Positions 23,991 through 37,978 of a stretch of 64,000 nucleotides of DNA are shown in pieces. The stretch is from Termitomyces sp. T153. Lineage: Eukaryota > Basidiomycota > Agaricomycetes > Agaricales > Lyophyllaceae. Below the pieces are notes generated by a model, which ran no database searches, was not told where the DNA came from, and worked only from the letters and a program-made list of their open reading frames with translations. Position 1 is the stretch's first letter, and every line of letters begins with the position of its first letter. The DNA lies in contig JACKQL020000009.1 in the NCBI GenBank assembly GCA_018296165.2, positions 682,001-746,000 on the forward strand, given 5' to 3'. Both the position numbers and the translations under genes were made by a program.

Positions 23991-24959
23991 TCACGTATGA
24001 ACACCTAGTTGGTTTGAAATTGCGGGTTGTTGTTTCAGTACAGTACTTCGAAGAATATTGAGAGTCTTACTTTGCTTAGCTGCTATGATCACTTCTGCAA
24101 ATGTCCAATGACATCGTTCAGAGCTATGTAAAGAACTTTCCCAGTTCGCGATGACATCAGAATCCGGCAGTACGACCAGTCTGTGGTCGAAGTTGCGATC
24201 CGATGAAGTAATCGCAGAGATTGCATTGATCATCGTCGCTTCATCTACTACCAAGCAAAGAAGAACACGTAGATTAACACACGCCTCGAATATGTGACGC
24301 AACTTGTTGAGAGTAAACTCATCATAACTGTCTAGGTCAAGCGCAAGATGAGTTAATGATGGGAGGAGCTCAAACTGCGTAGATAGTACAGGCCAGGGCC
24401 AGTCAACGATTTCCAGATGAGAGACCCGGGAAAAGAACGGGTGAGTGAGATCCGGAGGCATTGCAGATCCGAATAGGCCTGTTGTATTGATCGAAAGGCG
24501 TACTGGCCTCAACGCGGAGATGACGGAAAAATGGGATTCGGGCCATGGTTTCGGCGACGCAAAATTTCTATTTATCCAGTATGCAAGGTTGATTACGCCC
24601 TGACAGACGGTCAAGATCGAGAGTGCGTGGTCTAGCTCTATATCACCAGGTATGCAAAGAGACTTCACGTTGGCAGTGAAAAAACTTCGCGGCCGACGCT
24701 TGATAGCATGAAGAAAGCTTTTGCAGACTTTTTGGCTAGAAAGAGTGACGGTTTCATACAGAATGGCTTCCATCCTGAATGGACCCGCAGTGATGAGTCT
24801 TGATCAATGATGATGACGGAATACATACCAGACTTGGATGCGTCGCGATACCAATGCAAATGTATATGCATTTCCAGGATATGCCCTGGCTGTAAGTTCG
24901 AAGATGCTTTGTTCGAGCTCTGGAGGCAAAAGTGGTTCAGATTTTTCAGAGTGCGACAT
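23991..24959 (-). CDS. F-box-like/LRR-type protein
   Basis: Two exons, 24959-24829 and 24774-23991, give 304 residues. The N-terminus, LLPPELEQSIFELTARAYPG followed by TFALVSRRIQVW, fits the short F-box-like motif of the large agaricomycete family, where Leu-Pro-x-Glu-Leu opens the first helix. The remainder has spaced leucine-rich segments such as VSHLEIVDWPWPV and LLPSLTHLALDL that look like irregular LRRs. Family members are presumed substrate adaptors of SCF ubiquitin ligases; the substrate is unknown. The gene is divergent from the EngB-type gene with 200 bp between starts. Confidence 0.78.
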
Positions 24960-25159
24960 GATTGTCGGCGCGCCCTCCAACCGCGTATCAATGTCTCGAG
25001 CGCTCCTCTGCTTTAGTTTTGCTCGGAGAGTAGTCCTCCCGACGTGGCTATCGTGTTCCTGACATCGATCGTAAGTCAAAATGAAGCTCCAGCACATGGT
25101 GGAATGGCAATTGGCGCTTACATAACCTTTCTCGTCGCATAGTCCCTGCTCACCTGTTC

Positions 25160-26089
25160 ATGTTGCCTTCTCTTTATCGCTATGGAACAGGCAAATTTGG
25201 CTTGAGTCAGGCCTCCAGAAGTTTTTCCACAGTTCAAATATTCGGTAATTCTGGTGCGGCGGAATTTATTGCAGCAGCCGGGTCGGTGACATCGATCCCG
25301 AAGCTCCACGGTCTACCAGAGGTGAGTCAATTCTCGTTCACTTAGCGAATTATTTACCTTACCTTCGCTAGGTAATTGTCACAGGTAGTAACATCGAGCT
25401 ACGTCAAGTCAAAAGGTTGAGCCAGATAATCGCTCTCTAGGTCGTGCCAATTGTGGCAAATCCACGTTGTTCAACGCTGTCTTGGGGCGAAGAAATCTTC
25501 TGCACACGAGTAAGAAAGCTGTAGGCTCTCCTCTTCTTATTTGAAATCTTCACAAGCAAACTAAGTAATCTCTGTAGGGCCGGACACGTGAACTCAACTT
25601 TTTTCGCGTCGGCGCAGAACCGGGCAAGCTTATTTTGGTCGATGCACCTGGATATGGCGCCCGGGGTAAAGCAGAATGGGGAGCTTTATTTGACAAGTAC
25701 ATCGAAACGCGGCGTGAGTACGTGTCTTTCCCCCTAATTCAATCATTACCTGCACCTCCTTATGCTCAACATTCAGGCTCCGTAGGGTATACATTTTATT
25801 CAATGCCAAGCATCTCCTGAATGCGTACGATACCCGGATGCTGATACATCTCTCGACCAAACTGATCGACGACCGTGGGATCCAGCCATTCACTCTTCAG
25901 GCAGTTATCACTAAAGCCGACTGCATACCCGGGGATAAAGTTTCTGAAACGATTGCGCAACTGCGGAAAGACATCTGGGAGGCAGCACCACTCTGCCTGC
26001 CCCCGATCGTCACGAGTGCGACAATGAGTCCGCCTTTTGGTCTAGATGAGATGAGGAAGAATATCGCCGATGCATGTGGTCTATTGTGA
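25160..26089 (+). CDS. EngB/YihA-type GTPase, probably mitochondrial
   Basis: Five exons (25160-25321, 25372-25384, 25441-25520, 25578-25717, 25777-26089) give 235 residues. Exon 2 has only 13 nt and supplies VIVT plus one base. GTPase motifs are complete: G1 GRANCGKSTLFNAVLG, G2 region GRTRELNFF, G3 LVDAPGYG, G4 ITKAD and G5 TSA. EngB proteins assist large-subunit ribosome assembly; fungal and animal relatives (yeast Mrx8, human GTPBP8) act in mitochondria. The N-terminus is rich in Ser, Arg and Gly and nearly lacks acidic residues, as expected for a mitochondrial presequence. Shares a divergent promoter with the F-box-like gene. Confidence 0.9.
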
Positions 26090-27388
26090 CTCTAGCACTT
26101 CTTGTTCGCTATCGAGAAAGCTTCTCTATACGGGATCAACAACTTCCTACCTTTTTCTGGATTCTGCAAACAGTACGCCACCTCGAAAGGCTAGTCCGAT
26201 ATGAGATACGCTGGAGTACGTCGGCGTTTTCTTATAGATCATAATGCCTCATAGTTTAGCCAATTAGATTGTTTTGTGTTGCTCGGTACATCTGCAGGGC
26301 AGCCTAACTCAATGAAGACTCCTTCAGCATTGATTTATCATCGACTATCAATGTCTTCTCTGACCCCTCTCAACAGGGACTCTCCTAAGCCGGTCCCTAA
26401 TCCTCAGGCATGAAGCCTGATCAGGATGACAGGCTTTAAGTAGGTAGGCTTCAAGTAGGTATTGACAGGGATGACTCATTGACATGGATGACTGACATCA
26501 ATCTAATTACAGCAAATCTTTCAGGTTACATAACTGTCAGGACATACTTATTTCTCAAGCTCAATCTATTAGAGTTACAGCCATTTGCAGGGCAAATTTC
26601 GGTAAATCTTTGATCTCTTCGTACAAATATTACTATTTTTGGTTCTCGCGTGACTTTGCTGATTGGTCTGGATGTCGGACCGACCAGGGAGTAAGTAATG
26701 TTTGCACGAAGAGCCCAAAGTTGGGCCAAATATTTTTTACGGTTGACCGTGAATTTCATCATCATCAAACCATACGAAAAGATCGAATTCAAGACGCGGA
26801 CAAAAAAAGCACATACTAATTATGCGCCTTGAGCATAATTGATATACAGACAGCTTGTATCTTTTCAAAGTATAGATTTCGCCTCACGGAAACTGACTGA
26901 GGAGAAAAAGCTTTCCGGGTACATCTTCAAATGGCTGATTCTTTACTTCTGGGAATTTTTGCATTCTGAAGAAAGCCAATAGATACAATAAGGATACGAA
27001 CGGTGGTCAGTGGCAATTGAGGAAGACAGATAAGTACACATCCCGGTGAGTAGAATTGAATTTGGACAGCCCAGCTCAAGCTCAGCATTTTTTAGTAAAC
27101 AACTAGGCCAATTATAGATTTCTATGTATATGGAAAAGCAATTATACCCGAAATGTGGATTTTCACTGGTCACTCGTTAGGGGGGCACGATGTTACAATG
27201 TTAGTAAGTGAGTAAACTTAAGTGTTTTAATAATTGTAAATTTCGAAAGTCAGAAGGTATACAATTACGTAAGTGCCTTCTATATCGTTCACTCCAGCCT
27301 CAGGGCTCCTGACAGTTTGCTACTCACGAATTTAATGACTCGAGCCCTTCAATAGTGCAGAGACGCATGCGCACAGTGTCAAAGAACC
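26090..27388. other. Intergenic, no gene seen
   Basis: No ORF longer than about 90 codons on either strand, and none with splice signals or motifs. Around 26400-26520 there is local repetition (TAAGTAGGTAGGCTTCAAGT and GGATGACT-like strings). AT content rises toward 27250. Nothing else recognised. Confidence 0.5.
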
Positions 27389-28126
27389 ATGTCAAATGAA
27401 GCTCCTCCTTGGCCCTCACTCTATAACCCTGGCTTGGAAATTCTGCATATCCAACATCGGAATGCAACCCAACATGACGGCGCTTATCTTCATCGCGCAG
27501 GAGGTGGGTAAAGCCTTTAGGTTGTGCTACATGATTAATGAGCTCCTTTTCTCCTATTTGTAGACGTGTTCCGCTTTACCCTATTCTGGACACTTGTGCT
27601 CTATACTCCCCTTTTCATCCTATGTGGAACTTACGCTTTCTGGAACCTCAACTTCCCACCTTCCCCTTCATACACCTGTAAAGAACCTTATCATGGCGGT
27701 GCATCCAGCCCTTCGTATCCCTTAAATCCGCTTCCTGTGTCTGGCAACAAGACCCGGGCATCCCGTCGCATCACGAGATTACCAAAGGAGAATGAACGCC
27801 GATCGAGGTTCGCATTCGCACTTCTGGTTCTTTTGACTTTTCTGTCTTTGGGTGTCGCCGGAGCTGTTGTTGGGTCCACGATCCTAGGGTTAACCGTCTT
27901 CGGGTTGTACAAGTCGGCAAATTTTAACATGTCGACGTAAGACTCCAAATTCATTCTGCCAATTTTTTTATTCGCTCAATGAGCTTCTCCAGATGGATAC
28001 CCTTCCTCCTGGCCGTCATGCAGGTACTCACGGGTCTCCTCAGGTGAGCACTTCCATTTGAAAGTTGTATCCGTGGTTCTCAGCTGGAAGCTCAGCCTCT
28101 GGCCTTCTATCATTGACATCATATAG
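27389..28126 (+). CDS. TMEM170-family integral membrane protein
   Basis: Four exons (27389-27503, 27564-27936, 27993-28043, 28096-28126) give 189 residues. The N-terminus PPWPSLYNPGLEILHIQHRN is typical of the fungal family. Three hydrophobic segments follow: FTLFWTLVLYTPLFILCGTY (about residues 44-63), FAFALLVLLTFLSLGVAGAVV and a C-terminal WIPFLLAVMQVLTGLLSLWP. The GSTILGLTVFGLYKSANFNM stretch between segments two and three matches the conserved part of TMEM170. Human TMEM170A shapes ER and nuclear-envelope membranes; the fungal role is not established. The last exon has only 31 nt. Confidence 0.82.
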
Positions 28127-29679
28127 CGTCTTCTATGTTCTGTAACTATTGCTGTATCTACGTCACATTTACATCCCCATTCGTTCCTTCAGACCCGAAA
28201 AACAGTCTCCATAAGTTGTCCTATCCAGAGCGGTTACGGAACTCGGAATTGCACGTGGCAATCTTGGCATCTTCCAAGTTTTCCGTCTTCCGCAAATTCG
28301 AAGCTGACCTCGCTTCCTGATCCCGAGTTTCTGGAGCCTCCGATCGTGGGGTAATGATTGACAGCTCTTAACGCCACAGATTATGTGATCGAGAATTCCG
28401 TTCAACCCTTACATATTACATGGCATCATCCGTGGTATCATCATATACCGGTCTACAGTGCTATCTATGTACTGTTATGTAACCGTGAGTCAAGGCGTTA
28501 CACCACAACAGTCTCTAATCAGACAAGCTGAGAAAGGTGTTCTTCATGGACGCTCCACCGCAGTTCTTCCCATCCGATCTTCCGCCGGCTGGAACCAGCT
28601 GGCATCCTAATAGGAACTCGCTCAGGGGTTGAAACCCCGCCACCACCTTCTCAGTGGCCGGCAAAAGCGTTTTATTTCAGGCTCGAAAATGCCAGCCAGA
28701 TATGGTGCGAGTCGATGTCGACGTCGGTGCGGAGTTTGACGTCGGAGCTGACGTTGTGTGCGTTTCTAATGAGCCTCGTGGTCCGGCTCAAGTTTTCAAG
28801 CTGCGAAGAAAGTCTGTTTGTTTTTAATTTACAGCGCAAATCGGCTTGCGGCTACATTTCTTGCGCCCGCCCACGGTTACATGAACATTCTTTGTAGGTC
28901 GCTCGAGACCCGTCAAAATATAAAGAGCGGCGGTTTCGGAGCCTTCATTCCCACATTATTCGAGAGAGGCAATCGGAATACCGTTCCAAGACGAAGTCTC
29001 ATGTGATTCGGCTCCGTGAGAAGCCTTCCATGTCAGATGTGGCGAGAACGTGGCTCACTGTCACCTTATTTGAACCGAAGGAATCACAAGACCTTTGCAA
29101 GATTGGCAGGACTTGACCGCGTTGCTAATTCTCGTGAGTTTGAGGATAAGAGCAAGAACCTCGAGGAGGCTCTGCTCTCCTCGACAGGGCATACAAAAGA
29201 AACCCCAGACGAAAATATAGAGCTTCTCGTGGAATATGAGCAGAAACGAGATCGGTGTATATTGAGTATATTGAGAACCAGAAAATTCAGATTTTTACAG
29301 TTGTATACAGGTGGTACTAGTGGTACTGGGTTATAGTCTGGATATAAAGTACTGTCCGCATCTGGTAAGACGAATATTTTGCTGTACAGCAGAAGTACAG
29401 GACACGATACAGTAAGTCTGAGGTTAAGATAGGTTATTAATTTATAAAAAATACACATCTGCTATGCCAGAAAACTAGCAGGGCAAGGCAATAAGGATAA
29501 AAAAAAGGGGGGGTTGAAAGAAAGAGGCTGGAAAAGTCATAGACATCGAGAAGAACACACGAACGATGTATACAAGAACATAGAGTTTAGATGTGTAAAA
29601 TGTTACATGATTCAGCATCGGCACAAGTAAATCTGTTCAGAAGGACATAAGTTGATGATGCGGAGCAGATATGGCTAAC
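28127..29679 (+). other. Possible unresolved gene or remnant
   Basis: Two plus-strand stretches look coding but I could not join them. One runs about 28634-28816 with Val/Asp-rich codons (DMVRVDVDVGAEFDVGADVV). The other, 28898-29113, is open for about 72 codons with a basic, helical composition (SKYKERRFRSLHSHIIRERQ). Between them GTCTGT and TTTACAG could bound an intron. A start at 28548 (MDAPPQFFPSDLPPAG) precedes the first but meets a TGA at 28631. No family recognised. From 29340 to 29679 I see only 3' flank, including an A/G-rich run at 29500. Confidence 0.3.
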
Positions 29680-31260
29680 TCACCACCAATTGTAGCCAAT
29701 ATAAGACATCTCATCAAGAGACTTCATGACCTCACCCTCGTAGGGGCTAAGGAAATCATACGAAGACGCTTGCTGTACTTGTGGGACAATCATGCCACAG
29801 TTGTCGTACCAGACTTGTTGTTCGGGTTGGACGACGGTCGGCGCGTTGAGCAAGGTATTGGCGGTATCGAGAAGAGGCCGTGGGGCGAAGATGGGCCCTC
29901 CTAGCTGCTGTGGGTTTGGGGCATGAGAGTGCATGGGGTACTCGGGTTTCATAGTCAAGGGTCTGAGCTTGTATGAGACAGTGCACAGGACCGCCTCTTG
30001 CATGGTCTGTCCGGCCCCGATTGATGTCAACATTACATCCTGGGTGATCGTGTAGCGAGACAGATCTTTGAGACAGATTTTTAGACGACATGCAACGTCG
30101 ATCAATTAAGGATACTCACCAGGCTGCTGGCAAAGGGTCGCCCAGTATTGAGGGACTAAGCGTGCGCCGTATTGAACAGTCCCATTGGGACCGAGACCGG
30201 GAAGTGCCTCTAGCTCTGCGGCCTCATTGTAGTGGAGGGTATCGTCGATGAAGACGCAGAATAATGAACGTGCACCGGGCGGTAAGGAACTACGGCAGTT
30301 GATTTTGACAGCAGGAGCCAGACTACTGAGAGAGCCCGAATGTGTGAGACGAATATTGCGGTGGTCAGGTCGAATGAATGGGTATGAACCGTTAGTAGGG
30401 AGATCAAACTCCAGGAGGTAGACGGGCTCGGGACGATGAGGGGGGAAGATAGGGTGGGGGCTCTTTCGAGGACGTGAAACGAAGTCAACAACAATGACGG
30501 GTGGATTTGTATCGTGGACTGGACGGCTGGGATACTGAGACGAGAAGCCTGGGCCCATGCCACGATGGAAGACATCACTAAACTCGGGGGCATAAGGGGA
30601 CGAAACGGGAGATGTCGAAGTGGAAGATGTGCTTGGGGAGAGCCCAGGTGCCGAAGATGGTGAGCGCGACCTATCCGGAGTTGGACTGGTCTTGGTAGAC
30701 TCCGGAGGAAACTCTCGTCTTGACAAGAGTTTCAATACTACAAAACCACATTTGTTAATGAGAGTAATCAGATTGCTAGATCGAAACAATACCTTTTTCT
30801 TCCTGGCAGGTGTCTCGTAACTGCTGAAGGCGACTGCCCACCTGTTTTGGAGTCCTCTCCTTCCCTGTCACCTTCTTGATATGGTCCGAAATAAAGCGGT
30901 TTCGCTTTGGGAAGCGGCGCAACAGTTTTGGATCCCCGGAAGACGCAGGGCGATACTTCTCCAGGGCTATCGGAATGACAGGATCAGTTACGATGTTATG
31001 TGCAGTTGTAAAATAATTCTACCGTCAAAGAGAGCTGCCTCGATGTGAGCCGGCCAGACGGCCTCGTTCTTCCCCTTACTCGTCTTCCAAGTTTTGCGTC
31101 CCGTTACCAAGGTGTGCGCCATGCCTGCAATCTGGCTGGCGGGGGCCTGATATGATAAGTCGCCGACGAATGACGTCGAACAATAGATCTCGAGAGGATT
31201 GTCATCAACAGTGCGCTCGGTTGATGAAGAAGTCGAATGGTCTTCAACTTGACTGGCCAT
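29680..31260 (-). CDS. TEA/ATTS-domain transcription factor (Tec1/AbaA family)
   Basis: Four exons (31260-31023, 30966-30793, 30737-30120, 30065-29680) give 471 residues. The TEA domain spans the exon 1/2 junction, about residues 53-135: KTSKGKNEAVWPAHIEAALF, then DALEKYRP, then PKRNRFISDHIKKVTGKERT and PKQVGSRLQQLRDTC, which is the canonical three-helix core with the DNA-reading third helix. The family controls conidiation (Aspergillus AbaA) or filamentation (yeast Tec1). The middle is Ser/Pro-rich and disordered. A later segment with VYLLEFDLPTNGSYPFI and CVFIDDTLHYNEAAELEALP seems conserved among basidiomycete homologs by composition, which is inference. The stop follows NWW; a GTGAGT overlapping it could be another donor, so the true C-terminus may differ. 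Confidence 0.88.
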
Positions 31261-31429
31261 GGGGGAAGCAGTTTCAATAGCAATGAAGACTTAATGGACT
31301 TTAAAGGACAGCTCTGTGTCGCCTTCGGGAAGTAAAGTGTTCCCCTCCGCACACCAAATCGGGAGTATGACAGCTTCTCTCAACCTCGAGATCTCCCCAA
31401 GATCCTGAAGGTTGATGAATCGGACATCC

Positions 31430-31990
31430 TTACCGAATTAGCAGGCTGTATGTACCTCTTTTGTTGATGTCCGAATCGGGACTTCTGAAGCGTATTTCCG
31501 AGACACACCGCTCGGCGTTTTGGAGGCGGTCGTTGAATTTTTCATACTCGTCCAGGTTCTCCAAACCGCTTGTTCTTTGTCTCAGGTATTCCCGTCTTGC
31601 TTGGTCCGTAGAGCACGAGTGGACGGCTCCAGAGTTGACTACATTTCCACGGACTATATGCCAGTTTATGATGTGGTTCCGATTCTATATAGGTCGTACC
31701 TAGATTCGGTATTCGCGGTTTATACATATAAAAATGAGATGATAAACCAACCCTTCAAGGGTTGCAATCTCACCCAGAGACTTGGATAGGTTGCCGTAGG
31801 CAGTCAATAAAATGGTGGTATGCATACATAGGGAGGACGCTGGCAAGCCATGACAGAATGAAAATGAGGTTATTGATTTATTGAAGCGAAGACTCGGATT
31901 CCAAAACATTGTCTCTACAGAAAGAAAATTTTCATCACGGCCCAGTGGAACTTCGAGAACTGTGGTCGCGAATTCACCCAAGAAGGTCAT
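31430..31990 (-). CDS. Unrecognised small protein, two exons
   Basis: On the minus strand 31990-31774 and 31653-31430 join in phase to give 146 residues. Exon A starts MTFLGEFATTVLEVPLGRDE. Exon B is polar and helical (DQARREYLRQRTSGLENLDE). The open frame of exon A extends upstream to about 32092 without an ATG, so a 5' exon or a different start is possible. A plus-strand ORF covers the same ground (31881-32114), but the minus frame has better splice sites and codon use. No family recognised. It sits between the TEA-factor gene and the divergent SWD3 gene. Confidence 0.45.
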
Positions 31991-32167
31991 GTTCAAGTCG
32001 CTGGATGCGGTTGGATACCTGGGAAGAGAAGAAGCAGCGCGGAAGACGGATTCGGGTATTTGTGCATTGTTAGACAGGCAAGTGACCGCCAATCAAAGAA
32101 CAACGGGCGTCTAACCAAATGGGCATTTATCTCTTTGAAAAATTTGACCAATACCAATCATCACGCG

Positions 32168-33667
<1,500 letters not shown>

Positions 33668-33952
33668 TCGCGTCTTACCTATTTTGTTCATTAAGTTTCT
33701 TGTCGATATACGTATTCGGCTGTTCTTCGCTGTTCTCTGTTGTTCTTTGTACCAGTGCTTTGTAATTTTTCTAATCTCACTCCGACGTCGTGGTTTTATA
33801 AAGAAACTATGACATAATAGCATTACCCAAAACGCGAAAGCTACAAATACATACAATACATGAAAAACAACGATCTTCGCACATCAATCGAGTATTTTTC
33901 ATTGTTTCAACGGTTCAGCGTTAAGAAGATCTGGTCAGGAAGAAGCAAAAGG

Positions 33953-36900
33953 CTACTCGTCAGTAGAGACAAGAGACGAAGATGATAGCACACCTTTAAC
34001 GACTTCTTGATCAGCATCTGTTAACCCTGAATCATGGGCCTCAAGGAAGGCATCAACCTAGCACAAACGATTTCAGCTGTTGCGAGAACAAGGGGAAGAA
34101 AACTGAAACATACCTCATCCATCACGCAGTCATCGTTATCATTTCCATCGAGTTCACCTTCACTTTCGTCGTCGTCATCCTTGGCATCGTCGATCGCGAA
34201 TGGTGTACGTTCCATCAATCTTGCATTGACGGCTTGTACCATAGGTGATAAGCTTGCACTGGGTGGGATGGAAGGGAGATCCTTGGACATTTGTTCCTTG
34301 ACATTCACTGTCAGTGCCGAGGATGATGACGGCATCAATGAAGGGGCGCTAGGCGAAGTGGATACCGCGAGATTTGTCTTGGACGGTGATTTCCTCATTG
34401 ACGGCGACAGCAACGATTCACGTGCCTTCGGCTCCTCAAGTCTAGTGTATCTGCCAATTGACGGCCGCTGTATGACCTGAAAAGGGGCAAAGAAGAACGA
34501 TGTATTAGCAATTTTCTTTTCTCAAGCAGAAAGACAAGAATCAACAAGGATTCGACGCGTACACATACCTGATGTTTGCCAATAGTCTTTCCAATTTCGT
34601 CTGTAAACATATTGAATATTTTCTTATTACTATCTGTTGCAATTGTCGACCACAGATCTCCCAGGAGACCATTGCTAGATGTAGGAACCTCGGCATCTGG
34701 GATAACTTCAAGACGGAACGAGTTAGACAAATCTGTCTCAAAAAACGACTCGAGAATTTCATCGGCAAGCACAACCATGCGGAATCTGAGCATGTACAAG
34801 TCAAGAGCGGTGATCGTAAATTGTAATTACATACGCACGTTGCGAGGTTGAGATAAGGCTGATTGGATTCCATGATATAAGGTGTCGAAGGTTCCCCTTC
34901 CTTCGTCTCTTCCTTCGTCTCTTCATGCTCTGCGGGAGGGAGCAGCGCATCACCGTACTCAAACGCATTTGTCATGAAACGGCTGACAGCGCCAAGATAC
35001 GCATCACCAACCTCATAGCGGAAGATGAACTTTGAGCGAAAACAGATCATCAGCTAAGTCGTCGGAAAATGGAAGAAACAATGGCTTACAAGGAGGGATT
35101 CCGAAAGTGTAAGGACCTCATCTTTAGTCAAATACCCATCTTTATTTTTGTCATGCACATTGAAGAACCATTCGATATTTTCCATTAAATCATTGAATAT
35201 TATCCCATCAAGCCCAGACACCAGGTCCTACAGTGGCGATTGAGGTGAGTCATTTTCAATGATACAAAAAAGAGAAGATCGTGTCAGTGGCGGTGGCACG
35301 CAGAGAAAAGCACAGCGTCGAAAACGAACCTGGAACGATAGTGCGCCACGACAAGAGGCGTCCCAAAAGAAGAAGAGGCGGTCGATAAATTCATGTTCGG
35401 CGATTTCGCGATCAACGCGTTGCTAGAAGGGGCACCACGCACATAATCAATCAGATTGCTATTGCTATTGGTATTGCCCTACGAAGGAGGGAATGAGTAC
35501 CTGGAAGCCATTTGAGACGATCTTCTCGTTCCGCGCCCAAGTTGCAATTTCACTCAGGAAGTACTGGAAAGTACGTAGCTCGATTCTGGTTTCTGGCTTC
35601 TCTGCAGTACCATCTATGGAAAGAAGCACCGGCGGTGGATTGACAGGTGCAGATGGTGGCACAATGCACATCGCCATATAGAGGGCATCATAGATTAATC
35701 CAGCCTGGTCTTTCGTGAAACGGCCTAGGGTCTTGAGGCTGCGAATGGCGGAACGCTTGGAGAAGGACTCAAGACTATGGATAACCTCATTGCGGAATCG
35801 CTTCCTTTCAGAAACAATCATTTCGTCGGTAATAACAGAGAACTCGCGGAACGAGACTAAGAGGAGCTCTTGGAAGCGGGTAATGGCGCGTGTTCGAGGG
35901 TCGGTAGAGTTAGGGTGAGCAGGATCGCCTAGGGATGCAAAGTAATCGCGCATAAGACTGAGATGACATGAGATACAACCATTGATTAACGATGTGACTT
36001 CTTACTTGAGGAATCCTCCATCATCCTGAATCTTGAGCAATTCCTCCCCGTTGATTTTCAAGATGGCTATAGAATTTCGGATTCAACAAAGTACCCGAGG
36101 ATAAAAAACAAAGAGCCTAGACCAACCCAATCTACGGGTAAGCACGGGGATAACAGTAAGTAAAGACATGTATTGATGATAGGTACGTGAAGCAAGACCT
36201 ACCCGACCTGGAATAGAACTTTTGGCCCCATACAGAAGAAGCAGTCTACTATTCGGAAGGCAAAGATCATCGGCATGCTGTTAATGAATCTGTAGATTCA
36301 GGTATCGGATATTGTCAGATTATCTTCAGTTGTAAAATACTCACAAGCTCAAGAACCAAGGAAGCGATGCCACTGAAAGTTGAACATCGACTTCTTGGAA
36401 GTGATCGTGGATCAGGGGTAGAGTCCGTTGTACAAGTGCCTCGAAAACACGTTGATCTAGAAGGGTCCCATGCATTGATGGTCTGTAATGCAATTCGACG
36501 TTAGTTTAACATACATGATAAGACAGTAAAAAATGACGATTTACGCATAATAGCCTGGTAATAGGCGATCGCACAACACCTCAAGGAGCCAGAACGCCTG
36601 CTCTTCCGACATGTAGCTGTAATACTATCAGGTTTCGAATATCAACCATCCGTACTTTGGAGCTCCTCACATCAAAATAGCAGCCGCCAGAATGTTCATC
36701 GCCTATGATTATCATTGATCCTTTTTGAGTTTTTAACACGCTTGAGTGTTAGTCCTCATACCTGGCAATACCCCAGCTCCGGATTCCTAAACGAATATGC
36801 CTGCAGTACGCGCCTCAGGGCTCCAATGCCTTCCTCAGACTGATAACCGGCATATTCAGGTAAACTCCGATGTAAATCCTTCTCGATATCCTCGGTGCTG

Positions 36901-37978
36901 GTCGTCGTACGACCCTCATTCTTCTTCAACAGATCATCGTAATATCCTGGATTTGAGAACCGCAAGTATATTGAACCAGACAGGGTCTCCCACATTTCCC
37001 CACGTAGTCGGTTCGGTAGACCGACTTGTACGAGGCGCGTGCATTGTGGATAGCGTAGAAGAGTGAGGTTACGGCCGTGGGCTGAAATATAATTTTAAGG
37101 TGATGTGGAGTAGTCAATGATTAGCGGGATCTCACAGCGTAAGTATGTCGCCCAAAGTTTGATTTTGGATGCTTCTCGCAATCTGCATGCTTGATAAAGA
37201 CAGGAAATCAAGACCAAGCTGCCCCACTTACTTTTTTGGATCTCCAGGGAACTTGAAACGCAATCCGAGTCCTCCGTGGTACGTCGATTCTCGTGGGGCG
37301 GCGTTTTCTTTCTCTTCGCTTATTAGGCTGCCATCCTCCCGCTCGTTATCTGCAACAGAAGAAGAGTTCGAGACAAGTGCTTCCGAGTAACACGTCTTGA
37401 CGAAGGGTTTGACGAGTTTCATTTGACCACGCTGAAGCTCTATCTTGAGGGCGTCGCGAAGTAGTGAACAGAACAGGTCGGCTGTCGTTCTTAATGACGT
37501 TAATTGAACAATCTAACAGTAAATGAATGTTTGGAGGGTTTCCATAGTTTACAAACAGCTCACGATTTTATGACCATGCCATGTCGAGAGACTAAGTGCG
37601 TAGATACCAGCTCGTGCGTTCAACCTCTCTACTCTTCGTATTGTTGATAAGGGTATCGTAAACCGCATAGATTTCCTATCTAGCGAAGCAAAAGCAAGGT
37701 ATGGGGCGATCAAATACAATTTCCCTGCCTGAATGTACGTTGTATGGTCAGGACGCGACAAAGATCTCTGATACACACCGACTCACATAAGAATCCTCTA
37801 TTCCCTGCACACTAAGACTTAACACCGTATTGATGTCCATCTTCTCGACTTGCTGATCATTACTTTTATCTATCTTGCCCAAGGATTCCGACGACGGCAG
37901 CGAGAAGAATATCTCGGTCAACTGCTCCTTTGTCGGCTCCTTGAACTGAGTCCGCAGTGCGGTTGATATAGTTGCCAT
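33953..37978 (-). CDS. GYP2: Rab GTPase-activating protein with GRAM, TBC and EF-hand (Gyp2/TBC1D8-9 type)
   Basis: Eighteen exons, including a predicted 5-nt micro-exon at 36131-36127, close in phase to 987 residues. Order: N-terminus; GRAM-like domain (YIQAGKLYLIAPYLAFASLD, about residues 60-115); linker; TBC domain beginning KLREASKIKLWATY, with GLPNRLRGEMWE, the arginine-finger motif IEKDLHRSLPE and the glutamine finger YCQAMN, both intact; then an EF-hand-like region with the loop DKNKDGYLTKDE; and a Ser/Pro-rich tail with an acidic patch (DDAKDDDDESEGELDGNDND). The family accelerates GTP hydrolysis on Rab/Ypt proteins in membrane traffic; the Rab here is unknown. The micro-exon supplies the bases for Gly-Leu-Ala in the conserved VGLAILK segment; without it the TBC domain frameshifts. 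Tail to tail with SWD3, divergent from the monooxygenase. Confidence 0.92.

Noticed and set aside
31461..32114. Plus-strand ORFs between the TEA-factor gene and SWD3
   Set aside because: They overlap the two-exon minus-strand model, which has in-phase splice sites and a stop; kept only as an alternative.
34034..34480. 148-codon plus-strand ORF rich in Ser
   Set aside because: Antisense to the disordered tail of the Rab GAP, which has a complete exon model.
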